Below, piece by piece: positions 17,705-26,974 of a stretch of 64,000 nucleotides of DNA. The notes under the pieces are model-generated. The model worked only from the letters and a program-made list of their open reading frames with translations. It searched no databases and was not told the DNA's origin. Source of the stretch: Bacteroidota bacterium (GTDB lineage Bacteria > Bacteroidota > Bacteroidia > Bacteroidales > JAAUTT01); NCBI GenBank assembly GCA_023429135.1, contig JAEYWD010000118.1, positions 1 through 64,000 of the forward strand, given 5' to 3'. Numbering within the stretch: position 1 is the stretch's first letter; each line of letters starts with the position of its first letter. The position numbers and the translations under genes are program-made.

Positions 17705-18985
17705 ATGAACAGAGATACGAAGGTTTTTTCTATAATTGAAAAAGAAAAGGAAAGGCAGCTAAGTGGCATTGAATTAATTGCTTCCGAAAATTTCGTAAGC
17801 GACCAGGTCCTGGAGGCCATGGGCTCGTGCCTGACTAACAAATATGCAGAAGGTTATGTAGGGAAGAGATATTACGGTGGTTGCCAACACGTTGACGAAT
17901 CGGAACAATTAGCCATTGATCGTGCAAAAGAATTATTCAACGCCGAATGGGCAAACGTTCAACCTCACTCCGGGGCACAGGCAAATGCCGCAGTTATGCT
18001 GGCAATTCTCAAGCCTGGCGATACTATTCTCGGGTTGGATCTTTCGCACGGCGGTCACTTAACACATGGTTCTCCGGTAAATTATTCAGGAATACTATTT
18101 AAAGCAACTTCGTATAAGGTTGAAGAAAGCACTGGCCGTGTAGATTATGACGAAATGGAACGTGTAGCATTGGCCGAAAAGCCCAAAATGCTTATCGCCG
18201 GAGCTTCGGCTTACTCACGCGATTGGAATTATGCCCGCATGAGAGCTATTGCTGATAAAGTTGGCGCTATTTTAATGGCCGATGTATCGCATCCTGCCGG
18301 TTTAATTTGTACCGGTTTTCTAAATCATCCTTTCCCACACTGCCACATTGTTACAACAACCACTCACAAAACACTCCGTGGTCCCCGCGGCGGTATGATC
18401 CTGATTGGAAAAGATTTCGAAAATCCATGGGGTATCAAAACACCAAAAGGTGAACTTAAAACACTTTCACAATTAATGGATTCAGCAGTTTTCCCAGGCA
18501 TTCAAGGTGGACCTCTCGAACATGTAATTGCTGCAAAAGCTGTTGCTTTTGGAGAGGCTTTGAGTCCAAGCTACAAGGAATATATCGGTCAGGTAATTGC
18601 TAATGCGTCAACCATGGCTAAATCGTTTGTAGATAAAGGCTACAAAGTAGTTTCGGGCGGAACCGATAACCATTCTATGTTAATTGATCTTCGCACCAAA
18701 TTTCCTGAAATGACTGGTAAAATGGCTGAAAATGCGTTGGTTAAAGCCGATATAACCATCAATAAAAATATGGTACCTTTCGATAGTCGTTCTCCTTTCC
18801 TCACTTCAGGTTTCAGAGTTGGAACCCCTGCCATTACAACCCGAGGCGTGAAAGAAGACACCATAATGAAAGTGGTAGATTTAATTGACGACGTTTTAAA
18901 AAATATTGAAAACGAAAGTTATATTCTCGAAGTCAGGAAAAAAGTAAACCAGTTGATGAAAGGTTTTCCCTTATTTGCCTATTGA
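17705..18985 (+). CDS. glyA: Serine hydroxymethyltransferase
   Basis: A 426-residue PLP enzyme interconverting serine and glycine with tetrahydrofolate, the main source of one-carbon units. IELIASENF and YVGKRYYGGC near the N-terminus, the aspartate of MADVSHPAG, and the PLP lysine in VTTTTHKTLRGPRGG are all conserved. Length is normal. It is a single-gene unit with its own -7 box and a strong terminator. Confidence 0.98.
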   Translation: MNRDTKVFSIIEKEKERQLSGIELIASENFVSDQVLEAMGSCLTNKYAEGYVGKRYYGGCQHVDESEQLAIDRAKELFNAEWANVQPHSGAQANAAVMLAILKPGDTILGLDLSHGGHLTHGSPVNYSGILFKATSYKVEESTGRVDYDEMERVALAEKPKMLIAGASAYSRDWNYARMRAIADKVGAILMADVSHPAGLICTGFLNHPFPHCHIVTTTTHKTLRGPRGGMILIGKDFENPWGIKTPKGELKTLSQLMDSAVFPGIQGGPLEHVIAAKAVAFGEALSPSYKEYIGQVIANASTMAKSFVDKGYKVVSGGTDNHSMLIDLRTKFPEMTGKMAENALVKADITINKNMVPFDSRSPFLTSGFRVGTPAITTRGVKEDTIMKVVDLIDDVLKNIENESYILEVRKKVNQLMKGFPLFAY

Positions 18986-18998
18986 TAACACTCCATAT

Positions 18999-19032
18999 AA
19001 AAAGGCTGTTGCTGGTGCGACAGCCTTTTTTT
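18999..19032 (+). terminator. Rho-independent terminator after glyA
   Basis: An 11-bp stem (AAAAAGGCTGT with ACAGCCTTTTT), a 10-nt loop and a following T run, 13 nt after the stop codon. Confidence 0.88.
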
Positions 19033-19154
19033 GTTCCTATTCTAAATAATGTATTTTTAACACAATAATTAACGATAACCATTAAAGAATTAGGAATTTA
19101 TTAATATTTTTACAAAAGTACATCGTTCATATATTAACTTCTAACCTATAAATT

Positions 19155-20378
19155 ATGAAAATAAAATTCTACCTTTCAGTCCTGATAATCTCAATTTTAA
19201 CTTCAATGAATCTCAGTTTTGGGCAAACCACTTTTAAGGTAACCGTTGACCAACCTGTAAACGGTTCGATAAAACTCGATCCGCCAGTACCTGCCGATGG
19301 TAATTACCCTGCCGGAACAAAAATCACAGTAACCGCAACACCTGCTCCGGGTTTAGCTTTCGATGCCGGCTACTATTCAACACCAGGCCGGTGGGGTATA
19401 ATGTATTATGAGTCCATGACCCCAAAATTTGAAGTAGTTGTTGACCAGGAAAAACATATCGGAGCTTCTTTTATCGAAAAAGATGCCATAGCCGGAATTA
19501 AAGTTACTCAGGATGTTGTGTATGCCAAGCCAGGTAAAAAACCTTTAAAATACGATGTTTTTGCACCCGAGAAAGCAAAAAATCTACCATGTATCGTTAT
19601 AATTCACGGAGGAGGATGGAGTTCCAATACTGAAGACATTATGCGGGGTTTGGCACGGGAACTTGTAAGAAATGGCAAATACGTAGTATTCAGTATTGAT
19701 TATCGTTGGGCAGGGAAACTTGATGGAGACGAAAAAGGCAATACGATGGCAAATATAATTGAAGATGTTTTTGGTGCAATTGCCCATATTTACGAAAATG
19801 CTGCAAAATATGGCGGCGATCCGAAAAGAATAGGCGTAACGGGCGACAGCGCCGGCGGTCATCTCTCTGCAGTAGCTGCTACAATGCCCAATATGATCGG
19901 ATCGGGAGGCTTTGGAAAAAATGCAGGCGTGTTTGAGTTTATGCCAAGTTATATACCTAAAAACAAAACACCCGAGCAAGTCCGTAATGAGCTGATGGAG
20001 GCTATTAAAGCTGCGGCTCCCAGCTACGGGGTATTTGGCGGATTAAATCATTTTTCGGACGATCCGGCAGCAGATGATACCTGGAAAAATGCAGTGTCGC
20101 CTATAAATCACATTCCTAACTTGAAAGACCGGGCTGTTCCTCATTATCTCACAAGAGGTACCAAGGATTTTCTGATAAAGGACGAAATGGTAAAATCGTA
20201 TGTCGATGCCTTAGTTGCAGCCGGTCAGGAGGCTGAATATGTTCAGGTTGGTGGAGCCGGACATGCTTTTTTCGATTGGAAACCGGATGCACGCACCAAG
20301 GAAACCTTCTACAAATATGGCGTTTATTATGCCGAGGAAATGGAACATTTCTTTAATTCGATATTTTATAAGAAATAA
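19155..20378 (+). CDS. Secreted alpha/beta hydrolase (BD-FAE/HSL-like esterase)
   Basis: A 407-residue protein with a signal peptide (about residues 1-23, ending FGQ). An N-terminal beta-repeat-like domain (TFKVTVDQPVNGSIKLDPP..GTKITVTATP) resembles the bacterial InlB-B/'divergent' repeat. The alpha/beta hydrolase domain has the oxyanion HGGGW near residue 151, nucleophile elbow GDSAGGH, an acid in GTKDFLI and a histidine in GAGHAFFDW. The fold is that of carbohydrate esterases and short-chain carboxylesterases. A 50-60 residue insert after the nucleophile (GSGGFGKNAGVFEFMPSYIP..) is unusual. It is probably periplasmic or exported, and transcribed alone. Confidence 0.85.
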   Translation: MKIKFYLSVLIISILTSMNLSFGQTTFKVTVDQPVNGSIKLDPPVPADGNYPAGTKITVTATPAPGLAFDAGYYSTPGRWGIMYYESMTPKFEVVVDQEKHIGASFIEKDAIAGIKVTQDVVYAKPGKKPLKYDVFAPEKAKNLPCIVIIHGGGWSSNTEDIMRGLARELVRNGKYVVFSIDYRWAGKLDGDEKGNTMANIIEDVFGAIAHIYENAAKYGGDPKRIGVTGDSAGGHLSAVAATMPNMIGSGGFGKNAGVFEFMPSYIPKNKTPEQVRNELMEAIKAAAPSYGVFGGLNHFSDDPAADDTWKNAVSPINHIPNLKDRAVPHYLTRGTKDFLIKDEMVKSYVDALVAAGQEAEYVQVGGAGHAFFDWKPDARTKETFYKYGVYYAEEMEHFFNSIFYKK

Positions 20379-20554
20379 AGTAGGTTGACAGTCGACATAA
20401 TTCGGACGACGGTAAATACAAAAAGAATTGCAATATCGCTGAAGCCTCATCACTTATAGTTACCATAACCATGGTGCTAAGTTGGTGCGGCTTTATTGTT
20501 TATAAATATTCTGCTACTTGTTATAACATTGCAATGGGTTACTTAAATATTCCT

Positions 20555-20562
20555 TACTTTTG
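20555..20562 (+). promoter_or_regulatory. -7 box for the ZIP transporter gene
   Basis: TACTTTTG matches TAnnTTTG, 26 nt before the ATG. A TTG occurs 23 nt upstream, slightly outside the usual spacing. Confidence 0.45.
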
Positions 20563-20588
20563 AGGGCATTCTCATTGATATAAGGAAT

Positions 20589-21401
20589 ATGATAGAAAAA
20601 TTATTAGAAATTAATCCGGTATTATTAGCTTTAATGGCAACTCTCTTTACGTGGGGAGTAACTGCTGCAGGAGCCTCAATGGTTTTTTTCTTTAAAACAT
20701 TAAATAAGAAAATACTGAACCTGATGCTCGGGTTTGCTGCCGGGGTAATGATTGCTGCAAGTTTCTGGTCATTGCTCAAGCCGGCTATTGAAATGTCGGA
20801 AACAAACGGTGGCATCGGCTGGGTTCCGGCATTAGTAGGGTTTCTTTCCGGCGGTGCCTTCCTGTTCATTATAGACCGCACTCTTCCCCACCTTCACCTC
20901 GGACTTGCCAGAGACAAAGCCGAAGGTATAAAAACATCCTGGAACAGAAGTATTTTACTGGTTTTGGCAATAACTCTTCACAATATCCCTGAAGGATTGG
21001 CTGTTGGAGTAGCCTTCGGTGCTTTGGCCAATAGTCCTGATGTGGGGGTATTGACTGGTGCTGTAGCCCTTGCTATTGGTATCGGTTTACAAAACTTCCC
21101 CGAAGGTGCTGCCGTTTCCATCCCTTTACGGCGAGAAGGCTTTACACGAAGAAAAGCCTTTAATTACGGACAGTTGTCGGGTGTGGTTGAACCCATAGCT
21201 GGAGTTGTAGGTGCTTATCTTGTAACCGTTATGACTCCAATACTGCCATACGCCCTTTCGTTTGCAGCAGGTGCCATGATATTTGTTGTTGCCGAGGAAC
21301 TTATACCTGAATCGCAAACAGGCGATGGTACCGACTTATCCACAATCGGAGTAATGGTAGGATTCGCAGTAATGATGGTGCTCGATGTTGCTTTAGGTTA
21401 A
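20589..21401 (+). CDS. ZIP family divalent metal transporter
   Basis: A 270-residue inner-membrane protein with about eight helices. Helix 4 carries HNIPEGLAVGVAFG and helix 5 QNFPEGAAVS, the paired metal-binding motifs of ZIP importers of the ZupT/GufA type (second motif has Q in place of H). VVAEELIPE in helix 6 supplies a further site. Zinc or another divalent metal is the likely substrate. Its stop overlaps by 4 nt the stop of the convergent Spy-like gene of a sigma-factor operon. Confidence 0.9.
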   Translation: MIEKLLEINPVLLALMATLFTWGVTAAGASMVFFFKTLNKKILNLMLGFAAGVMIAASFWSLLKPAIEMSETNGGIGWVPALVGFLSGGAFLFIIDRTLPHLHLGLARDKAEGIKTSWNRSILLVLAITLHNIPEGLAVGVAFGALANSPDVGVLTGAVALAIGIGLQNFPEGAAVSIPLRREGFTRRKAFNYGQLSGVVEPIAGVVGAYLVTVMTPILPYALSFAAGAMIFVVAEELIPESQTGDGTDLSTIGVMVGFAVMMVLDVALG

Positions 21402-21964
21402 TTGCCGGAAGGTCCCATACCTCTCTGCTTTCCATGCGGGCCTGGCCCCATTCCCGGACCAGGACGACGCATAGGCATATCCTGGATAAAAACATCCCTG
21501 AAAATAATTTGAAGTTTTTTCTGCTGATCGGGTCGGCAAATATTTTTAACGTCAAGATAATAGCGGAAAGATACTTTTTTCAGCTCTGCATGGAGCATGC
21601 CCACAGAGTCGGAAAGCAGATGCAGTTTTATTGTATCACTATGAGGAGCTGCAAGCTGAGTTAACATTTCTTTACGGATTAAGGCAAGATCTAACGTAAT
21701 ATCGTGCGCTTTTTGCCTGAAAACCGAATTAATCTCCCGGAACTTTTCCATTTGAGCCTTATCCAGGTTCAATTTATCACGGAAGTACCGGCCACTGAAA
21801 TTTTCAGGATCTTTTTTCATGCGCATCCTGTTAACACCGGTTACTTCAGTTCTGCTTGCCGAAAAATAGCGGTTATACAAAATGGTTCCTAGTGTAGAAA
21901 TATTGAGGATTGCAAGGATTACAACCACCCACACGAGCCATTTAAGTTTCGATTCAGTTTTCAT
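21398..21964 (-). CDS. Spy/ZraP-like periplasmic protein (heavy-metal sensor type)
   Basis: A 188-residue protein with one N-terminal membrane anchor (residues about 8-29) and a helical periplasmic part (DKLNLDKAQMEKFREINSVFRQKAHDI..) similar to the LTxxQ-type helices of Spy/CpxP/ZraP/CnrX. The C-terminus is rich in Met, Pro, Gly and His (DMPMRRPGPGMGPGPHGKQRGMG), a plausible metal-binding tail. It is the third gene after an ECF sigma factor and its zinc-finger anti-sigma, overlapping the latter by 11 nt. It is probably a sensor that tunes the anti-sigma in response to metal or envelope stress. Confidence 0.78.
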   Translation of the reverse strand: MKTESKLKWLVWVVVILAILNISTLGTILYNRYFSASRTEVTGVNRMRMKKDPENFSGRYFRDKLNLDKAQMEKFREINSVFRQKAHDITLDLALIRKEMLTQLAAPHSDTIKLHLLSDSVGMLHAELKKVSFRYYLDVKNICRPDQQKKLQIIFRDVFIQDMPMRRPGPGMGPGPHGKQRGMGPSGN

Positions 21965-22379
21965 TGATAAATAAATTTACAGCCTCAATTTGCACATCGT
22001 TTATGTAGGACATTTCTGCAGGAACAGAATCTTCCGCCAGATAAAAATTACCAGCAACAATCCCGATATAAACAGCAGCCGCTACCGAAATAGTATAAGC
22101 AACCTTGCGAAGAACTGACGGAAACATAGATACTACCTTGTGGTCATCCGTCGTGGCATTATCATCGTTGATAATGCCCATGACCTTGTCGGCCAAAGAA
22201 GGATCTGGCGATATCTTTTTTTCAGCCTGGATTACGTCAAAGGCAATTTTTTCCAAAAATAAACTTTGAGAACAACTTTCACACTCCTTCAGATGGATTT
22301 CAACCTGAGAACGCTGCCCGGAACTTAACCTGTCCTTAAGGTAAGCCTCTAATTCTCTTTCACAAAGTTTGCAGTCCAT
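21954..22379 (-). CDS. Membrane anti-sigma factor with zinc-finger (ZAS) domain
   Basis: A 141-residue protein. The N-terminal cytoplasmic ZAS domain has C3, C6 and HLKECESC (HxxxCxxC), which bind the ECF sigma factor. One membrane helix follows at about residues 92-112 (VAYTISVAAAVYIGIVAGNFYLA) and then a short periplasmic tail. It lies 33 nt downstream of the sigma gene and overlaps the Spy-like gene, the standard order for a sigma/anti-sigma/sensor module. Confidence 0.85.
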   Translation of the reverse strand: MDCKLCERELEAYLKDRLSSGQRSQVEIHLKECESCSQSLFLEKIAFDVIQAEKKISPDPSLADKVMGIINDDNATTDDHKVVSMFPSVLRKVAYTISVAAAVYIGIVAGNFYLAEDSVPAEMSYINDVQIEAVNLFINEN

Positions 22380-22412
22380 TTTATTTTGTTTTTATTATTT
22401 GAAACAATTTCA

Positions 22413-22991
22413 TCAAATTTCCTTCGTTTTGATCCGGTTTTTATAAAAAGTCGCCAGTTTTTCCCGGAGATTAGCTTTAGCCCTAAATAACAGCGACTCA
22501 ACATTCCCTTCAGAGATACCCATTATTTCGGCAATTTCACGCTGCGATAGATCATCGTATTTACTTAGAACAATTGCGGTCCGCTGATTCTCTTTCAGCG
22601 AATCCAAAACCTTTTGAAAAATCTCTTCCTGTTCTTTGCGCATCAAGATATTATCGGGTTCATCAAAGTGAGCAATAGGAATACTGATTTCCCTTGTTTC
22701 AACTGAATCTCCAACCCGTAAAAAGTGAAATTTGGCTTTACGGGTTCTGTTTAAGCAGGCATTTACAGCAATACGGTATAACCATGTTGAAAAGGCTGAG
22801 TCTCCTTTGAATCGGGATAATGAAGTATAAGCCTGAATGAAAATATCCTGAGAGAGATCATCTGCATCGTTCTTGTTATGCAAAAAACCAATGCATATAC
22901 GAAAAACCATTGTTTGATAACGTTCAACAATTTTCCTGTACAAATTACGATCGCCCTCGATAATGAGGTTTATAATTTCCTTATCGGTCAT
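22413..22991 (-). CDS. ECF RNA polymerase sigma factor (RpoE-like)
   Basis: A 192-residue group IV sigma factor from the ATG at 22991; the frame stays open to a TTG at 23039. Region 2 is YQTMVFRICIGFLHNKNDADDLSQDIFIQAY, with the DDLSQD core-binding motif, and region 4 is LKENQRTAIVLSKYDDLSQREIAEIMGISEGNVESLLFRAK. It heads the operon with its anti-sigma and a Spy-like protein and is divergent from nudC. The regulon is unknown but the neighbours suggest metal or envelope stress. Confidence 0.92.
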   Translation of the reverse strand: MTDKEIINLIIEGDRNLYRKIVERYQTMVFRICIGFLHNKNDADDLSQDIFIQAYTSLSRFKGDSAFSTWLYRIAVNACLNRTRKAKFHFLRVGDSVETREISIPIAHFDEPDNILMRKEQEEIFQKVLDSLKENQRTAIVLSKYDDLSQREIAEIMGISEGNVESLLFRAKANLREKLATFYKNRIKTKEI

Positions 22992-23154
22992 CAAAAGATA
23001 ATGCTGTGCTTTTAATTTATCACAATTGTTAGAAACCAAAAATCAGATTTTCCTTCGTTTTAAAATTAATTTTTTACAAAATGCTGCAATTGTAAGATTT
23101 GTTTGCTTCACTGGCGCATCTTTTCTAAATTTACAATTTTTCAACCAAAAATGT

Positions 23155-23982
23155 ATGATTCAGGATATAGCCCCGCACATTTTCAGCAACCGACATAATT
23201 GTCCATCCTCCAATTCTCCCGACGATCTGATATTCTATTTCAGAGATAATAAGCTGATGCTCGTAAACAACGGTGACGAGCCCGAAATTCCAACCCGTAA
23301 AATCCTTCAGGAGATTAGTGCTGACTGTAAATCGGTATTTCTTTTTTCAATCGATAACCGGAATTGTTTCTGGATTGAAGATATTCCAGAAATTGAGACT
23401 GGTAATTTTCTGTTCGAGGAAATGAATTTCTTCAGAACTTTAAAAAGAAAGGAAATCGCATGGATCGGTATTGTTGGCTCACAGCTCATGACTTGGTACT
23501 CCCAGAATAAATTCTGCGGAAACTGCGGTCATAAAACTGTTGTACAAATAGACGAAAGAGCCATAAAGTGCCCGCAGTGCAGTCAAACTGTATATCCCCG
23601 GATTTCACCTGCTATCATTGTTGCGATTACTGCAGGCGATAAGATTCTTCTTGCACGCGGTAAAAACTTCAGAAGTAACTTTTATTCCCTGGTAGCAGGT
23701 TATGCCGATATTGGCGAATCGCTCGAAGATGCCGTAGCCCGGGAAGTAAAGGAAGAGGTTGGCATTGATGTGAAAAATATTTGTTATTATAAAAGTCAGC
23801 CATGGCCTTTCTCTGGTTCTATGATGATTGGTTACTGGGCAGAGGCTGACCCTGATCAACCGGTGGTGATTGACGAGAGTGAAATTGTGGAAGCTGCCTG
23901 GTTTACAAGGGGGAGTTTGCCGAATCGTCCGCCCAACCTGAGTATCGCGGGCGAAATGATAGAACTTTTCGAAAAAGGATAA
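23155..23982 (+). CDS. nudC: NAD(+) diphosphatase / RNA decapping Nudix enzyme
   Basis: A 275-residue enzyme that cleaves NAD(H), and in characterised homologues removes NAD caps from RNA 5' ends. A zinc ribbon (CGNCGHKT..CPQCSQ) precedes the Nudix box GYADIGESLEDAVAREVKEEVGI, written here over positions that fit Gx5Ex7REUxEExGU. The diagnostic SQPWPF motif follows. ATG at 23155 fits the family N-terminus; the upstream in-frame TTG at 23026 would overlap the divergent sigma gene's region. It stops directly against the convergent hydrolase gene with no gap. Confidence 0.93.
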   Translation: MIQDIAPHIFSNRHNCPSSNSPDDLIFYFRDNKLMLVNNGDEPEIPTRKILQEISADCKSVFLFSIDNRNCFWIEDIPEIETGNFLFEEMNFFRTLKRKEIAWIGIVGSQLMTWYSQNKFCGNCGHKTVVQIDERAIKCPQCSQTVYPRISPAIIVAITAGDKILLARGKNFRSNFYSLVAGYADIGESLEDAVAREVKEEVGIDVKNICYYKSQPWPFSGSMMIGYWAEADPDQPVVIDESEIVEAAWFTRGSLPNRPPNLSIAGEMIELFEKG

Positions 23983-24693
23983 TTACTTGTCTATTTCTTT
24001 GGCGAAACCATTAAGTGTTGCTGCAAGCTTATCGGGCAGGCTTAACATGGGCAAATGTCCGCTTCGCAGAAAACTTACCTTTTGCGCCGATAGATTTATC
24101 GCCATTTTATCCTGAAGAGAAGGAGAAAACTCTTTGTCGAGATCGAGTTTAATGTAAAATCGCCGGGTTTCGGGTATTGGAGCCCCACATTTTTCGGTGA
24201 ACAAAAAAGGAGACTCGGGCGTAAACCTTTTAACAACCATCTCGGTTTTAATTGCCGAGACATCGTTACACATTCCGTTAACAATTGCATGCTCTGGAGG
24301 TTTTGTTCCGGCAAATCTCAGCATCAGCGGCATGATTAAATTCTGCGGAAAAGTAAGTGTTGATATAAACGATCCTCCATTTAAAGGAATAGCCGCACTA
24401 ATGGCAATAAATCCTGCAAGTTGGGTTTTGAAATAATCAGCTACTTTCAAACCAATACAGCCACCAATAGAGTGGGCAACAATAATTAACCGCTCAAATT
24501 TCGAGTTTTCTGTTTGTTTAACAATAGAATCTACATAATCCTTAAGGTGCAAACCGGCATTAGTTTGTTCGTCGGCGTGCCGGTTAGGAAAATCGACAGA
24601 AATGGATGGAAGAGCTAATTTATTCTTAAGATCGTCCCAGATAAAACTACCTAAACCAGCGCCATGAATTAATATAAAACCCGTATTATTCAT
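23983..24693 (-). CDS. Alpha/beta hydrolase (plant esterase-like fold family)
   Basis: A 236-residue single-domain hydrolase. The oxyanion region is FILIHGAGLGSFIWDDL, the nucleophile elbow AHSIGG (serine near residue 85) and the catalytic histidine is in SGHLPMLSLPDKLA. This spacing and the C-terminal SGHLPMLS resemble salicylate/methylesterase-like hydrolases (pimeloyl-ester esterase superfamily). No signal peptide is present, so it is cytoplasmic. The substrate is unknown. Confidence 0.85.
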   Translation of the reverse strand: MNNTGFILIHGAGLGSFIWDDLKNKLALPSISVDFPNRHADEQTNAGLHLKDYVDSIVKQTENSKFERLIIVAHSIGGCIGLKVADYFKTQLAGFIAISAAIPLNGGSFISTLTFPQNLIMPLMLRFAGTKPPEHAIVNGMCNDVSAIKTEMVVKRFTPESPFLFTEKCGAPIPETRRFYIKLDLDKEFSPSLQDKMAINLSAQKVSFLRSGHLPMLSLPDKLAATLNGFAKEIDK

Positions 24694-24757
24694 AATTGAG
24701 ACATTGTATAATTATAACCTTTAACCAAGGTTTATGTTGACAACACCTCAATTATCT

Positions 24758-26044
24758 TTAACTAGCTGAATTTGCTGCATTGGAGAGTATTTTGCTACCA
24801 ATGCTGCAGTCGAGACAGCGATGCCGGTCGCAGTAACTATTTTTAAGATGTAACAGGGCCTGACTTTGAAAAGCACTATTTACCTTCACCCCTACGCTTT
24901 GCCATTTTTCAATGATCGAATTTTTCTCAGCGGGTATTTGGCCAAGAAAATCGAGCGCTTTATTCTGAAATTGTTCCAACCCCAGTTTTTTCCCATACAT
25001 AAAAAGAACGGGGATTACAGAATTAATCAGCACTGTTTCGACGGACTCCTCCCCGATCGTTTTTTCCTTTGGACGCGACACCTTCCCAAACATATAATGA
25101 TTAGTCCAATAGCCCGATGGAGATACAGCAAACAGTGTCTTTAGCTGTTCCAGCGATTCGGTTTCGCGGATGTAAGCAAATATCTTTGAACGATTGTGAA
25201 TAACAGAAGCTATTTGAGCCAATCGTACTGTAGGAAAATTTCCGGGACGCATCCGTAAAAACTTCCACAGATGCCGTTGAAGAGGCTTAATATTATATTT
25301 TCCAGAAAGATATTTATATTCCTTTTGAAGCTTTAAAAAATAATCGTCGTAAGGCAATAATTCGCTTAGAAAACCAGCTTGCCCAAATAGCAATGCCTCG
25401 GTATGCAATAAACTATCGGCATGTTTTTCCAGGATTCTGTATGACATGGATTTTGCAAGCTGCTCAAAAGGCTGACTATTCTGGTGAAAACCGAAACTTC
25501 TGAGTAACATCCTGTAAAAAACTTCTTCCCAGTTGTTTTGAGTTTGATCGAGGTGTATTGCAATATCTTTCGCTTTTTCTTCCAGACGGGAAATTCCCAG
25601 CTTTTCCATCCATAAGGAAATAACAAACGGATCAATGTCTTTGATATTTCTTGCGCACGGCACCCATAGACTGTTTTGGAGAAGGTAGTTGTACTGGGCA
25701 ATAATCGCATCGTTACATCTGAGAGTTATTGTCGGAATAATCTCACCTCTGCTGTTTTTAACTTCAATATCGTTATCGGCAACAATGTGCAGAATTACAT
25801 TCTGGTAAGCGTCGTTAGCGTTGTGGTTGTGCCTGCTCCAATCGGATGCGCGTACATGAATCTCTGCATTCCCTGCCCAAATGGTGTTTCCGGCCTTTAT
25901 ACGGGTGTTAAAGAAGTCAGGGCCTGCATCGTGATTATGTTCTCCTGGGTGAATCACTTCAATAGCAGAACCATCCTCAAATGTTAACGATTCGGGCAAA
26001 TATAGTTTGTGTTTCCAGAGAAATTTAAGAAGCTCTTCGGTCAT
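24758..26044 (-). CDS. DUF2851 family protein
   Basis: A 428-residue Bacteroidota-type protein with the family core HNHDAGPDFFNTRI..W.GNAEIHVRASDWSRHNHNANDAYQNVILHIV, followed by a long helical part and a C-terminal cysteine cluster (CDRHRCLDC). The motif-rich N-terminus looks enzymatic or nucleic-acid/metal binding, but no activity is established that I know of. It has no signal peptide. It lies 89 nt downstream of pyrF on the same strand. Confidence 0.85.
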   Translation of the reverse strand: MTEELLKFLWKHKLYLPESLTFEDGSAIEVIHPGEHNHDAGPDFFNTRIKAGNTIWAGNAEIHVRASDWSRHNHNANDAYQNVILHIVADNDIEVKNSRGEIIPTITLRCNDAIIAQYNYLLQNSLWVPCARNIKDIDPFVISLWMEKLGISRLEEKAKDIAIHLDQTQNNWEEVFYRMLLRSFGFHQNSQPFEQLAKSMSYRILEKHADSLLHTEALLFGQAGFLSELLPYDDYFLKLQKEYKYLSGKYNIKPLQRHLWKFLRMRPGNFPTVRLAQIASVIHNRSKIFAYIRETESLEQLKTLFAVSPSGYWTNHYMFGKVSRPKEKTIGEESVETVLINSVIPVLFMYGKKLGLEQFQNKALDFLGQIPAEKNSIIEKWQSVGVKVNSAFQSQALLHLKNSYCDRHRCLDCSIGSKILSNAANSAS

Positions 26045-26082
26045 TCCAATGGATTTGGTTCAGGCATAAATATAAATCAATT

Positions 26083-26110
26083 TCCTGAAAAACAATAAAG
26101 CTTTTCAGGA
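26083..26110 (-). terminator. Hairpin between pyrF and the DUF2851 gene
   Basis: A 9-bp perfect stem (TCCTGAAAA at 26083-26091 and TTTTCAGGA at 26102-26110) 24 nt past the pyrF stop. No long T run follows, so it may be a weak terminator or a processing hairpin. Confidence 0.4.
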
Positions 26111-26133
26111 GATTACCAACCAATTGACCCGAC

Positions 26134-26967
26134 TTATATTAACTTATATTGTTTGAGAAGCTGCTGCATTTCCTGTTGAACCAGCAAAGCCTGTTCCCGG
26201 GCTACCGAAGCAAAACGATCGGTACAGTCGGCATATATGATGGCTCGAGAAGAGTTAACAATAAGTCCGCACTGTTTATTCATACCGTATTTAACCACAT
26301 CTTCAAGGCTTCCACCTTGTGCACCCACACCCGGAATAAGTAAAAAATGGTTAGGAATAAGCTTACGGATATCGGCAAGCATTTCTGCCTTGGTAGCGCC
26401 AACAACATACATCATATTGTCAACAGTTCCCCATTTGGCCGAAATCTCTATTACTTTTTCAAAAAGACGTTTTTTTGTATCTTCTTCCTGCATCAACTGA
26501 AAGTCGAAAGCTCCGGTATTTGAAGTGAGAGCCAACAGAATAACCCATTTATCAGGATAACTCAGAAAAGGTGTTACGGAGTCCTCACCCATATAAGGCG
26601 AAACGGTAACTCCATGAAAATCGCTCTTTTCAAAGAAAGCTCTGGCATACATTTTCGAAGTGTTACCAATATCGCCGCGTTTGGCGTCGGCAATGAGAAA
26701 AATGTCGGGATATTTTTCGCGCAGATAATTGGCTGTGAGCTCCAGGTTAATCCATCCTGCGGCTCCCAGGCTTTCGTAAAATGCAATATTGGGTTTGTAT
26801 GCAATTGTAAGGTCTGCAGTTGCATCAATAATTCTTTTATTGAACTCAAATAGCGGATATTCTGCCTCAAGCACAATACGAGGAATTTTAGTAATGTCGG
26901 TATCCAGTCCGACACATAGAAAACTCTTTTTCCTTCTGATATTTTCAAACAACTGCCTGCTATCCAT
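26134..26967 (-). CDS. pyrF: Orotidine 5'-phosphate decarboxylase (type 2)
   Basis: A 277-residue TIM-barrel enzyme making UMP from OMP, last step of de novo pyrimidine synthesis. SFLCVGLDTD at the N-terminus and the catalytic DAKRGDIGNTS (DxKxxDI tetrad) are intact, and the LIPGVGAQGG phosphate site is present. The length and form are those of the longer type 2 (PyrF-2) group. It lies 7 nt downstream of prfA and is probably co-transcribed with it. Confidence 0.96.
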   Translation of the reverse strand: MDSRQLFENIRRKKSFLCVGLDTDITKIPRIVLEAEYPLFEFNKRIIDATADLTIAYKPNIAFYESLGAAGWINLELTANYLREKYPDIFLIADAKRGDIGNTSKMYARAFFEKSDFHGVTVSPYMGEDSVTPFLSYPDKWVILLALTSNTGAFDFQLMQEEDTKKRLFEKVIEISAKWGTVDNMMYVVGATKAEMLADIRKLIPNHFLLIPGVGAQGGSLEDVVKYGMNKQCGLIVNSSRAIIYADCTDRFASVAREQALLVQQEMQQLLKQYKLI

Positions 26968-26974
26968 AACTGTA

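Noticed and set aside
23026..23154. N-terminal extension of nudC from a TTG
   Set aside because: The added residues are not part of the NudC fold and the segment holds the upstream region of the divergent sigma factor gene.
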